Below, piece by piece: positions 37,732 through 51,700 of a DNA stretch of 64,000 bases. Position numbers and translations under genes: made by a program. The notes under the pieces were generated by a model that was not told where the DNA came from, did no database searches, and was given only the letters and a program-made list of their open reading frames with translations. Source of the stretch: Sipunculus nudus (Eukaryota > Annelida > Sipuncula > Golfingiida > Sipunculidae); the NCBI GenBank assembly GCA_026874595.1, contig CM049311.1, positions 5,989,676 through 6,053,675 on the forward strand, given 5' to 3'. Every line of letters starts with the position of its first letter. Position 1 is the first letter of the stretch.

Positions 37732-40700
37732 GTAACTGCCTTTCTAATATTTTATTTCTTGTTTGTACCTGGTTTGTTTAAATAATTTATTTATCGATAT
37801 GATCAATTTCTGGGAATTTTTTACTCCCCCTGTTTGTGTGGCACCAACCAGCTCACCGTTTTGTCAAACGTGTCACATTAGTCTAGTTTACTTCTTTAAA
37901 CCACAGCAGAACTCAGAATTTGTGTTGTTCTCGCATGATTTTATTATGCACAATACTCTTGAGTGAACAGCAGAACTCAGAATTTGTGTTGTTCTCGCAT
38001 GATTTTATTATTCACAATACTCTTGAGTGAAAAAAATGTTTTATTGAAGGAAATGCCTTGTGGCCCATTGTACAAATATAAATAAATAAATGCAATTGAA
38101 CATTGAACATATAACATGCTTATACACATCTAATACATACATATATACATGGCTGTGTTACCTGCTGTTGTGTTGTTTCATAATCTCATCGAGGTTTTCT
38201 TTAATTTGTTAACCTGAAATAAATATTTCGCCAGATTCAATTAAACATTAAAAGACTGGATTTGTAATAGTTTATATAAACCATATGTATTTTCTGGAAT
38301 TTCCTTTAAGTTGTTAAAAATCATTTCTTAAATTTTCATATCTAGAGCAATAAAATAAAACATGGATCTCATCTTCAACTTCATCTTGATTACACATTTT
38401 ACAGATCTTTGGGTTCTTTGGGTTTATTATTTCTCCTTCCAATTTCAATTTCATTACAATGGTAACTTCATCTAAATTTTGATAAAGCCTGCCTATATGC
38501 AGATGCCATATTATATAAATATTTTTCTGGTTCTACTGCTGATTTAATTTCACTATATATACCGAGCTTAAATTTGCTTCTGATTTCTGATAACATTTCT
38601 TGCTGGCTATTGTCTTTTACCCTCTGTACAAACATCTTTATAAACATTTTACTGTAACCGAAACTTGTTCAAACCATACAAAAAATAAAACCATATCTGT
38701 TTAACAGTAGTTTTATATCTGTAGCCCATGTGTTTCTTCCCATATCATCTAAATATTTGGGGTGTTATAACATAATCTGGGATATCCATTGTGATAATTT
38801 TTAACCAATAATTTATACATCTTTGAAAAAATATACAATGTAGGGGGTATCTTCCACATTCTAATATACCAACAGTATTAACTATATTTTACTCACATCA
38901 AGGAGTTGCTTACAAACACTTGATTGCATGTACTCTATTTTGGGTTTTGGAATGGACCCCCAGATTTCTGATTTATAAATAAGTGATGGGAGTATAACTT
39001 TTTCAAAAATAGTTGAAACAACAGATAAAGACATTTTACCACATTTTGATTCACACTTTTTGATAATATTTAAGCCCTTACTTGTTTTTAACATGAGCAT
39101 ATTCAAACATTGGTTCCATTTCAGTGATGAAGAGAACAGTAATCCTAAATATGTATAACTAATAACATTTAAAAGCTTCTTACCCTTTATATACCATTTC
39201 TCATTTTGTTTGACGAGCCCTCCCCTTCTAAATACCATAGATTTTGTTTTATCAGTATTGACTTGCATATTCCATCTATCACAGAAGCCTTATAAAATGT
39301 TAAATAAGTTCTGAAGCCTCCCTACCGAGTCTCCAATGAGACAAATGTCATCTGCAAAGGCTAAAATATTTATATATTTGTGTGTCGTAATGATATGTGG
39401 ATACCAGGAAGCTGCGTTTCATGAACCATTTCAAAGAATGTATTAAGATATGAGTTAAATAATATTGGGCTTTATAAGCAACCTTGTCTTGTACCATTAA
39501 TACATTTAAATTCTTCTGTTAAACCATTGTTTACCTTGACATAGCAAGTTAACTTTTAATACATGGATTTTATTACCTTAATTATGTTTCCGTGGATCCC
39601 TATTTCAAGTAATCTGTATAAAAGTAACTTATGTGAAATTCTATCAAAACTTTGCTAAAATTGTCGAAGACACAATTAACCCTCCCTTTTTTCTTGCATA
39701 AATATTTCTGGATTTTTGCTTGTAATGTAAAAATTTGGTCTGTAGTGGAATGACCTTGTCTATAACCAGCTTGACATTCATATAGATTATTGTTTTCTAT
39801 GGCCCATTTTGTAATTCTTGAACAGAGAATTTTAGTAAATAACTTTCCTGTATTTAATAAGGCAATTTCTCTATAGTTTTAACTTTATTATGATTTCCTG
39901 ATTTATGTAAAGGGTGAAATATTGCTTCTGTCCACCATTTTGGATAATGTCTTGTTACCATTATTTTTCTAAACAATATGGATTAAATGAGGAATTATGA
40001 TATTCTTAGTACATTTAAATACCTCTATAATGAGCCTATCAGTTCCAGGGGCCTTATTTACATTTGTGTTTTCTATACTCCACAATATTTCACTGTCAGA
40101 GATAGCAGAATTAAGAACAGATGGGAAATTTTGAGTACATATTTCACAATCTAAGTCATGGTTTTCTAAATAATTATTAACATTCCTCTTAAATGATGAA
40201 TATATCTCTACCTTAACCTTGAGGCGGTTATTTAAATAAGTACAATGTATACCACTCATTTGGATCGATATTTACATTTTTTCTTTGTTCTCTGGTTAAT
40301 GAGTTTACCTTTTTTCGAAAATTTATCCGGTTCATTTATTTCATCTATTGAAGAACATTGTAACTTGTGTTTATGTTCTTACAGTTATGCCTACAGGTTC
40401 TTTCGAACTGTTGTTTTTTTAATTTTATATCTTCAAGATATAATTGATATTTTGAATTTCTAAATTTATTTAATGCTAAATATAAATTCTTTTTCAGGGT
40501 TTCACATTGAGTGTGCCACCAAACTGGTTGTCTTAATAATTTCCTTTCTTTTACTGGTTTAGTCATCTGAGCACATGCAGTTAACAAAATATTTTCTAAA
40601 ATAGTTACTGCCTGATCTAATTCTTGATGTTTAACTTTTGAATATGAAATATAATGCTGAAAGTCAGCAACCGTTACATTACCTGTGTGATCCAAAACAT

Positions 40701-42737
40701 TCTGGTGCAAGAAATGTGAGTGTTCAGGTTTCCAATGGATTCTCTGATAAGGGTGCAGGTGCAGTCAGGAGGAATACAGTGATGTGTGCTGTTTAGTGCA
40801 AGTGAACATACCACATATTGGAAAATGGTCAGACATGTCAAAATTCAGTACTTCAAAATTAGATATACAATGCATAATATCTACGGACAATACCATATAA
40901 TCAACAATATTAGCTCAATTATAGGATGCACAAGTAAACTGACCTTCAGCATCATTTACAGTTTTACCATTTAATATGCAGAGATTATTTACTATGCAAA
41001 AATCAAGAAACATTCTTCCATACTTATTGACTATTTTATCTTGGGAACAACGCTCTTTAATTCAATCTTGTTTAATTGTTAGAAAAATATTTATCATATT
41101 TGATTCTACTTTACATGGAATTATGTAATCTTGTATATTCCCAGTTCTAGCATTTAAATCTCTAGCTATATATACATTTTCACCGGGGTATTTAACTTTC
41201 AATATGTGAAATTTCTCTTCTTAAATACTGATACCATCCGTTTGTTCTAAATATATTGGTGAGCCATCCGGAGATATATATGCAAAAAATCATAATAATG
41301 TCATTATTAATATCAATAATTTTGCCACCCATCAAGAATACATCCATGTCTTGAAAATGATCATATATGCAATGAACGTATGTACAAAATATATCTTTTA
41401 GAAATACAGATATGCCACTAGAATTTCTTCCTTTATCCGCCTTTTTGCAAGTTGTAGAAAAGCATTGTATCACATCATCATATCATCAAATTCTGAATCA
41501 TCTACACCCCACCAGGTTTCACTCAAACTAATGATATCATAATTTATCAATAAGTTTTTTTTTCATTTCATTATTTTGTTGCTTGTATTTAAGTCATTGA
41601 CAGTTCCAATATATAATGTTAAAGTTTCTCTCTGTATTTACAATATTTCTAAGATGATCTATATGAAATGTTTCTTTTGTAGGTGAGGTATCTCTCTTAT
41701 TCTCAAATTGTGTTGAATTGTTCACATAAATTCCTGGGCCACGGCTAAAACCCTATTCATCATTTATGCGTGACCTCCTCTCATGAAAATCAACAATAGA
41801 GTTTGTGTCCTCATCCCACTAGTATGTTTTACCATTAATAATCAGTTTGTCATATGACAAGTATGGATTATCTCGAGCACTCCTTGCTTTTTCTAATTCC
41901 TTGCCTAGGACCTTTCTAATATGCCTCACTCGATCACTGAAATTTTCTGTAAACTTAATGTCACTGCCAGATCCCTTCAACTCTTTCCTCGCTGCAACCA
42001 GAATATTTTGTTTACACTTGAACTTGCTGAATTTAACAATTACTAGCTTGTTCTGGAACTCCGTTTTGGCCCTATTCTGTGCGCTCTCTCTATTTCAATT
42101 TCTTCTGTATTTTCAATTTTTAATTTGTCTTTCATCATCTTTCTCACTTTCTCAGACATTTCCAAACATTCTTTCGAATCTTCAGGTATTCCGTGCACTA
42201 CTAAATTGTCCCTTCTCATTTGATCTTCCATCGTGCTATTAGCGAGGTTTTTATTTTCTTTAATCAGTGACTTTACCTGCTCCTGTAGCTCTTGTACTTG
42301 TTTCTCGAATCTGGTCAAAATACTATCAGTTACTGGTGGGTTTTGTGTTGTACAACCAGTACTACTTGTACTACCAGGGACACTATCCTCGGTATTGCCG
42401 GTGTCAGCCAGTTAGTCACCATGTGATCCGCTCCCTGTAAGCTATCACTCGAATTCTCAGCAGACGTGTGTGTTCGAGTATTGTACTTTTGTACGCTGGA
42501 ACTTTACGCCTTATTGGTTTGTTTTACTCCTAGGTGAATCAATGCAGAGTTGTTTCCGGGAAACTGTTTTTCTGTCTGACGTCGTATGATGAATTCACCA
42601 TTAAACGCCCTAAATATGTTAGATAAAATGATGTGACCTTATTTTCAAACGAACCATAAATATTTTTTAACCTGTATTAATAATATCCTTATAATGATTA
42701 TTGGATTTTAGATGATCGTCTAAATTGATGTTTTATA

Positions 42738-42791
<54 letters not shown>

Positions 42792-45700
42792 CTATAACAT
42801 CAGTTTGAATATGTCAGACAAATGTTAATCCTAATAATCTCATTAGCTATATAAATTCTTTAATGTGGACGGCATAGTATAATCTGTAGCACATCGTATG
42901 TTTATATCATCCTCTATGATGTATATTTTCCAGTGGCATCTTATTGCTAATCCTTTTCTCAAACGTGTCACATTAGCCTAGCGTAGCTCGTTATATCTCA
43001 TTAGAAAAACGCAATTAGAGGTCGGATCAGGATTTGTGCGGCCTCCCTCTCCTCCAATGATTAAGTTATCAGTTCTCCCTAGTAGATCAATCTCTCTGTT
43101 GATTCCACAAAATTCGTTTTTATTGCTTATGATATAAGCATCTTTAATCACCATGAACATGTCGCATTCTTATCTACAAACCATCACTTACTTTTAAACG
43201 GCATCATACCAATCCTTTAACTGACAGTAAGATTTTAGTGATTGTCTAAAATTAAGATTTACATATAAATGTGGTTTTATTAACGCAGATAATTTCAATT
43301 TGAATTGGTCGTACAAAAGTTAATCTTAATTTTTTTATAACCCAGTTTCAATATGGTAGACTTACACATATACAATTATGAAACAAATATTATCGGCCTA
43401 TATTCCAGTGGGACATTGTGTGTGACCACAGATGGCTTCAGGCGACCGCGACTTCTGTCTATATGATCGGGTTAATGATAGGATCATCAATTTTCGGCTG
43501 GATAGCAGACAGGTCTGGTTCACAAATATAACAACAAATAGCATGTGATCCATATCAAAGTGTTTTCTTTCTCATTGAAACAGATAATTATATTAGATGT
43601 TATACATAAAGGAGGAGAAAAACATCCATAAACATGGTTTGATTAAAAAAAATGGACATGGAAACCTTGCATTTAAAAAAAGACAGAGAACCTTAACACT
43701 ACAGAGGCAACTGTGTTGGTATCATAATGACGACAGAAAGAAATCGCTTTGATAATAAATGGACCATATTGGTCTGAGTGACCTTTAAGAAAACGGATAA
43801 CATCTCGCTGGCAAGAACATTGCCACCTAAACCTTAGTCCAAATCATTACTGAGTGATCTATGTATCGTATAGGAGTGGCGTGTATCTTTTGTTTTAACT
43901 GGCAGTGTAGTTGTTTTATCTACCAGTCACAGTGCATGTTGTTAGATATCAATGGTAATTTTTGAACGAAAGTTGGTTTTTAAACTACAATCGCTACACA
44001 GTGGAATATTCATCGTATAATTGTATCGAAAATATGTTGTTATGGCTCCACATGCAAGGGTATAACGTACAAGTAAGAACCTTATCAAAGTGTGTTATTT
44101 CTGTATAAAACTGTGTGATCAGAGCAAAGGTAAAATGTTTGTGCATTGGAGCGTATTTTTTATATTTTGCATGTGCACTATAAAATCTTTGATAAATAAG
44201 ACATTTAATTTGTTTTCAGTTATGGGCGAAAGATATCTTTGCGTGTTGCAGCGGTGCCTCTGGTGGCAGCCACCATTGCTGCATGTTTCAGCCCAAATCT
44301 CACCGTGTTCATCATCATCCGTACCATAGTAGCCATGACTAACATGCCGTTTTTTTCTGTTAGTTCGGTCTTGGGTTAGTTCAGATTTCAATTAATGTCA
44401 ATGAAATACGCTCAAGATAAAAGGAATACTGAGAAGTGCAGAAAGATTGTATACCAGTTTATTTAATTTGAAATACATAACGATGATCCTTTGCTGTATG
44501 CATTTGTTAAGTCACAATTTATAACTAAATTGTTAAAAAAATGAATAATTATAACAATAATTCATACCTAGGCATCATCCGGATAATTAAAATATAAATT
44601 GTTTATAACCTCATTTTATCCGAGGTTTATTATAAGGAAATATTCTAAGAAAAGTTTATTTAATCTTATTTCTGTGTTAAATGTTACACTAAAAAATTTC
44701 TGGAATACAATGCTTTTGCTTCTGGTTGTTTATCCAATATATAATAATAAATAACTATTTCTTCAATCGGGTTTCAGTTTCAGAAATAGTGCCAATGAAA
44801 TGGAGGCCAGTAGCAGTCAGCATGTTTGATTTGTCTTGGACATTTGGCTTTATGTTCGCATGCGGTGTTGGATATGCCATCAGAGACCGGTTCAGGTTTC
44901 AAATAGTTTGCGCAGTTCCAGTCGTCCTTATCCTGGCCTATCTGTTGTAAGTTCGAATGTATATGAATAAGTAATGTGTGTACATGTATCAATAAGTATA
45001 ACCTGACATCTTTTGCAGACGATTCCTTAAACTTTCTTGGCAATAAACTTCTCCCCCACACCATTGACACCTCCAGGACGACTGACACTAATGTTTCGGG
45101 TGGCGCGAGAAATAATTGATCAAGTCTCATATAAGTACTCGTAAAAACGGCCAGACTCATTTCGGAGTTTCTGTGCTGAATTTTGCTTTCGTTTATCAAG
45201 GCTTCGATACAGGCTTTCTTTAAATATTTGATTATAAACTTTGTAAGTGAAAAAAAATTCAGGCAGTCATTCTGAGTTAACTTAGTTCACTCCACTCGGG
45301 GTCATTCTCTCTCCTCGGGACTCGGAAATTTAATAACCTAAAACCCAATGTTTTTAATGGCCTAAGTTCATGAACCCTCGGTAAATGCACCAAGAGCCAG
45401 ACGTTTAGATTAAAGTAATTATTCAATAGTTACCGATGACTCATATGAATCGAAGTTTTACAAAATGGAACTTGTCAGTATGTTATCATTTTTATTAGTC
45501 AGGTTAGCTCTTCAGGGTAAGTGTACAAATGCATATGTTGAGCAAAAATTGTGCCGGTCTGAATTTGGTTTACGTTAACAATGGTGGCACTGAGTGAAAG
45601 GTTGGTGACTGCGCAGCAGGCCATTGTGAAAGCAGAGGCTTTTGGGTTTAGTGTGTTTTGTTCCAAGGCTACTTTGTTTTCACCTTGCTCATGAATATAG

Positions 45701-48700
45701 ATGGGCCTTATTAGAAAAAAGTAGGCGAGGCTTTGTTTTAGTCTGATGAATATAAATGAGCCTCTAGGGTAAAATAATATTTAAGAGAGGTCACACAGAT
45801 TATTGGAAGACACAGTGTAGATCCTGCAATGACCAGAAGTGCCGTCCATCGGAGACCAGAGAAGTACTGCGGCCCAGTGACCAGAGAAGTGGTGCGTCCA
45901 GTGATTGGAAAAGTGCTGCAACCTAGTGACCAGGCGTGCTGCGACCAAGTTTCCGGAGAGGTGATGAGACCCAGTGACCAGAGGCTGTGCGACATTGTGA
46001 CCTGTGGTGCTGCGACCAAGTATCCAGAGAGGTGCTGCGACCCAGTGTCCAGACAGTTGCTGAAACCCAATGTCTAGAGAGGTGCTGCGAACCAGTGTTC
46101 AGTGAGGTGCTGCCAGCGGGCTTCCAGTGAGGTGCTGCCAGCCGCTTCCACTTAGGTGCTGCCAGCCGGTGTCCACTGAGTTGCTGCCAGCCTGGGTCCA
46201 ATGACTTGCTGCCAGCGAGTGAAGAGCTCCCAGCGGCTGTCCAGTGAAATGCTGCCTGCGGATGACTGTTTGACCGGACTCTGGGTTATTTTTATAAAGT
46301 TATATCTAGTGTATGTCCCAATGAATCTCGTGATGCGTCATAGGCTAGATTACCCATCTGGTAGGCCATTTTGAAATCTGTATCTTAAATGTTATTTTTA
46401 TGTACTCTTGTTGTTAAGCCAAGGACTCCTGATTTGTAGTTTACCTGAGTGCTGTTACGTAGAGTGCTCCATCAAAACTACACACTTTTTACTTTGAAAC
46501 ATAGGTAGCCCAGTCGGTCACCTGGCAAGGGCAACCATTTCCCTTGGGCACCACAAAGGGGTAGCTTTTAAATGGTGACACCGGATCCCGAACCATTGTT
46601 TATTCGGGGCCGGTTGCTATGTTAATTATCAGTTCGGGTTTGCCTTTCAATCGGGGTCAATGACGAGGTTACTCGTGGTTACCAAAATCCAAACCGTCCA
46701 CACTTACTACTCATCAATGCTAATGATTTCACCAATCTTTCTCTCAGTCGCTGTTGTTTTTCCCCGACCTTTTGCACTACACAGACACGCGTTCCTGGTC
46801 TCTCTTAACTCGCCACCAAGTCATCTGTGACCAAACCGTCCGTAAACATTCGCAGGATCGAGAGTTCATAAAAAAAAGATACGACGTTACTAAGTTGGTT
46901 TGCTTAAGAGACTTTACAAATTATTTCCTAAAATAATCACCGTCCAAGGATGATGAAAGAACTTTCCAACTCAGTGTCAACCACTTTAAAAAATAATGCA
47001 AATATCTGTCATTTGTCAGTTGAAATATAATTGCAAGGTTTAAATATTTTTTAAAGAATTCATTTTTATCTGCCTTCATAAGTATTCTTAATACCTTCAA
47101 ATGTGCATACACCTAGCGGCAGGATTTCTAGGATTTTACAACAGTTCTTTAAATGTCATCATTAATCAATATTTGGTAAAAATTGTTCTTATGATGAATT
47201 GGCATTGTCTTTGGTATTCGAAGCGTGGTTGACGAGTCGCCTCGATGGTTGTACGTAAGAGGCAGAATCGAAGAAGCCAAACAAATGACAAAGAAAATAG
47301 CTCGTTGGAATAAAGCAACCAAACCTTTGGAATATGACGTTTTTGTCAAGGTATTTATTGTCACATTATCTTTTATCTTGGTTGTAAAAGTGAATGAGGA
47401 CTAAATGTTTTAATTATTCTACACATGTTCATTTTATTTTCCCTCATTTCCCTTAAAAATGTATTCTATAATTTCCAATTTCTCTAGTGTTTAGATCATA
47501 CTCTAATATATAGTGCTACAATTTTTCACTCTACACTCTCTACACTTTTCACTCTTATTGTTTCTGATAAAGAAAAAATAATTATTAATAATACTAAATG
47601 CCTTGATTATTAAACACATTCAGCACTTTTGTACAACAGTTCAGGTACGTGTGCAGTTTCACATGCAATCTAAAGCAGTTAAACAGACCATTACACCCTG
47701 CTCGGAGAACTTTTCTTTATCGTATTTAACCGTGAAAACATGGCTTTGCAGTGAATACTCCTATTTAACTGTATATTTTCTGTTAACCTCTTGTAAACTA
47801 AAATAATTCTGTTAGCTTCTATGAAATGTCTTTGTTTCTTAGGATTCTAGCAGGGGCCCTGCAAGAGAGGTTGCTTTTGCTATGCAAAAGTTCTTTTATA
47901 ATTCTGCTTTGATATTCAGATTCTTAAAAAAAAGTTTTGTTCATAGTGTCAGGATCATGAAAACATAAATGAACATGAGGAACCAAACAAGTTTATGATC
48001 AATGTATAAATTGTTTTTTTAATTAAACAAAAACTTGAAGAAAATTTTACAGATAAAATATTTTGAAGTTTTGTTAAATGTGTAATGTGTGAAGAAATAT
48101 ATTGTCAGAGCTTTTATGGTATTCACATTTTTTTCATTTCAGCAAGAAACCAAGTCCTCTAAAAATGTGTTCGATTTAGTAAGAACCCCGAAACTTCGGA
48201 TTCGAACCTTCATTTCTATATTTACTTGGTAAGTACATTCAGCTAAGCCATCAAGAGTGGCCCACTTTCGGCCTAGGAAACATTAAACAAAATGGCTGCC
48301 ATAATAATTCTATATTTGCAAAAAAATCATAAGTATTTTCAACTTTTGACACAGAATACCAACTAATACCTGGATTCTAAGGTATTATGACTCAGAGTAT
48401 TCATTTCTTTTATTGTCATCGCCATAGAAACCATCATTTTTAGACTGGTGGACTTTAATCAGAATTGACTGTACCACATTGACCTATTGATTTGTAAATT
48501 CGTTGATTCCAGTACTTAGCAGATCTATTTGATTGTCAAATTTCAAATAAAATGACTAATTAAACATTGGGGTATAGATGTAGATGACCAAACGTCCTCA
48601 ACACAATTTGTTATACATTATATGTGAATATTAGCATTTACAGCTACCTTTATATGACCTTTATAATTAGACAATGTATAAGAGCGAGAACTATATACAT

Positions 48701-51700
48701 ACACAGCATTTAAATTTAAATTTTACATTTCGGATTTTTAACCTTGTGTGTCAGTGAATAACAGTATATACCACTTTAGCAAGATTTTTCTGGGGCAATA
48801 ACTGACTAATAAAGTAAGCATACATTGAGACATACAACTTAATTCAAAATGGCATCTTCACGGCGATTTCCAATTTGGAAGATTTGAATATATATTTATA
48901 ATATGTTCATGTGTTAATCAAAATATATTGACAATTGAAAAGAGATCAGGTAAATCTGCATGCTACCATCATCATCATATCGATATTGAAAAAGTGGGGT
49001 CGAGGATATCAGTTGATTCTGATAACCGCTAAGGGCATATACCCCCCCCTCACCGAAGAGCGTGTGTGTTAGCTGTATTGCGGTGTACTTACCTGACTCA
49101 CAGCCGTGTTTCATCAACTGAGGGAGGCTTGTATTTCTAAAGGATAGTTATCGATATTTATGGCGAAGTACTGATAAACTATTTTAAAATAATATTAAAA
49201 TATAAAATCGTTGAGGAAGTCGAAACGGGATGGCACAGGTAAAAATATCTTAAAGTTCAAACCGGGAATTGATCCAAAAAGTTGCGAAGACATGATTCTA
49301 GCCGGCCAGCTATATTTTGGCAGGACTTTATCAAAAACTAGTTATAGTCAGACGCCACAACTTCCACCGGGATCCTCTTCAAACTTCACAGCGCTGCTTC
49401 CTAGAAAATGTGTGCCACGGTTTACCTGGTTTGTTATCAGATCAGCTCTAGAACAAAAGTAAAATGGGATAAAGATTTAGGAAATATCAAAGCGATCCAG
49501 ATAGTCGTAAAACTTAAAGGATTCTTCAATTGTGTATAAACCTGTTCCTCTGAAAAAAATGTGTAAAAGATAAAAACTCGCCACTTGGTGTAGGTGTAAT
49601 AATATACGTGACATTATTTTCGAAGTTAGTGCCCACAAGTGAAAGGAAGATTGAGCAAAATTGCGTGAAAGGTCGCGTGGAAGAGGGATATATTATAAAA
49701 GTACGAACCAGCTACTAACCAGTCAAATCATATCATCAATGATCTTAGTGCAAAACAAATCAGTTTGTTTTAACATGCGAGTAAATGGACAACCGTGTCA
49801 AATTGGTGGTTGTAAAGCGGCGCACTTTCTAAAAAGAATAGGTTACCTACACTTATAGAAATCGTTAATCGTCCAGGGTCTTTATCCCAAAAATTGATAA
49901 ATCACTCAAATATCACTTATTTTGCTTACTATGCAGGTCGACATCAATGTTGGGATTTTATGCGTTAGCCTTCAGTACCTCTGCTCTGGCCGGGAATCAG
50001 TACCTGAACGCATTTCTGGGAGCTATTGTTGTCCTACCTAGCAATATCATTGGTATCATGGTCCTGGCACGCTTTGGACGACGTAATTCTTTATGTGTAA
50101 TGTTCATTATTACCGGAATTTTTATGCTGTGCACAATACCAATGGGTCCAGGTATGGTAATATTTATGATAATCCATGTACATTTTTATTACCTGAATGT
50201 CTAAAAATGTCATCTAAGTATTATGCTTCCATGAATGCAGTATCACATATGTCACCGTTGTAATTTTTGTTATGTTTAAAAGTTTCTATAAGTATCCACT
50301 GGAAGCTAGAATTTAAACCACTTGGGATGAAGGACAAGGAGAATAAATAAGAATTTAAGAATATTCTGAATCTATCTTATTTAACTGAATTACATTTAAT
50401 CAGAAAATATATTAATAACAACAATTTAAGTTATAAATGCCTCTCATTGCCAGATGTATCGTAAGATTTTTCTGTGAATTTAAAAGCACAGCAATGCTGT
50501 ATTTGTGCTAGCATTTTATCACGTACCAAAGTAGAAACCATGTCTTGGTAATATTTTCAACTGGGATAAGAATTCAACGAATTAAACATAAGCACGGAAA
50601 ATACAAAGAAAACTAAGAGAGCCAAGGATATTATAAGTAAATAAGCATGGTTTTATGTAAAAATTGATATTGGGTATCTTTTTTCACTAAGGCGTCAAAT
50701 GTAGATTATATTTGTTTGCATACATTTTTTTATGCGAGAGAGAAATAAACAGTGTTGGCTGTGAACAGTGCCAGTGAGGGAATTATGATTTCTTTCACAT
50801 TTATTCCTAAGAGGCTGAGAAGATAATATATGTGAAATTGTCTTCATTGCTCCAGATACTCAATATGGAAGCATTGAGAATGGACTTTTGCTGGTTACAC
50901 GCTTGGTTCTTGCAACAACTTGGATAATCAAGTGTTTGTTCACCATGGAACTTTATCCAACAGAGATCCGTAATCTGGCCTTCGGAATGGTTCTCTTTAT
51001 GTCCAGGATAGGTGCCATATCGGCACCATACTTCGCTCAACTGGTAGGTCCCTTTACAAATGATGCTTTGAAATCAGATAAGATCAGATCAGACAGCACG
51101 GGATCGTAGGGGAGGGACATAACCCGAGTTCAGTGCATGGCAGAGTAGAGCACAAAACTCAGGGGCAGAGAACAGGACTCAAAGCCGGGAGGTAATGAGT
51201 TCAAATCTCAGCCGAGCTGCGTTGAGATTTTTCCGCTCGGCCCTAACTCAGGCTTGGTGGGAACCAAGGCTCTGTAGGCTTAATCGGAAGGCTGTGCCTC
51301 ACATTATTTGGGATGTTCCTCGGTGTTATCCTCCTGTAGTTGGACCAATTACACCCAGGACCCGCAGGTGCGGTAGACACCGGGCTTGGGTGAGACCACG
51401 ATATAAGAAATAAAATGAATCGAAGGGAGTGCTACCGCCCGTTACACCAAAAAGGAAGTGTCGAGATGTAAATAGTTAAATTACGTAAGCATAAAAATGG
51501 GTCGGGTTAACCACCCCCCCCCCAAAAAAAAAACAATTAAACCAAAATCTGTTATAGCTCTGATAGAACACATTCGGTACAGAGAAGTTCGGACATCATA
51601 ATATTGTGTTATTTAACACGGGGGACACCAAACATGTTAATTATATTTTATTTGAAATAAAAAAAAAATAAAATTTTTAATAATTTTAAAATTTAAACCA

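Larger units (their letters stand above)
38031..42515 (-). mobile_element. Jockey/CR1-like LINE in intron 1 of gene C, degenerate
   Basis: Minus-strand non-LTR retrotransposon. Its 3' end is at 38031 with an AATAAA-bearing tail. ORF1 remnant is near 42318-42043 and ORF2 lies between about 41900 and 38880. Copy B has no insertion here: its intron runs CACAATACTCCTAGGT. The flanks ACTCTTGAGTGAA (left) and ACTCCTAGGTGAA (right, about 42525) look like a diverged target-site duplication. Confidence 0.75.

Noticed and set aside
45738-46201. Two overlapping open frames of 80-110 codons on both strands
   Set aside because: They lie in the minisatellite. The repeat unit keeps frames open by chance, and the product is a low-complexity repeat.
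47845-47900. Extra exon between exons 5 and 6 of gene C (paralogous to 18360-18415)
   Set aside because: The block is similar in B and C, but no open frame with fitting phase runs through it, and exons 5 and 6 already join at phase 0.
49211-49462. 83-codon open frame in intron 6 of gene C
   Set aside because: The matching sequence in copy A (about 300-500) is interrupted by stops and indels, and no family is recognised.
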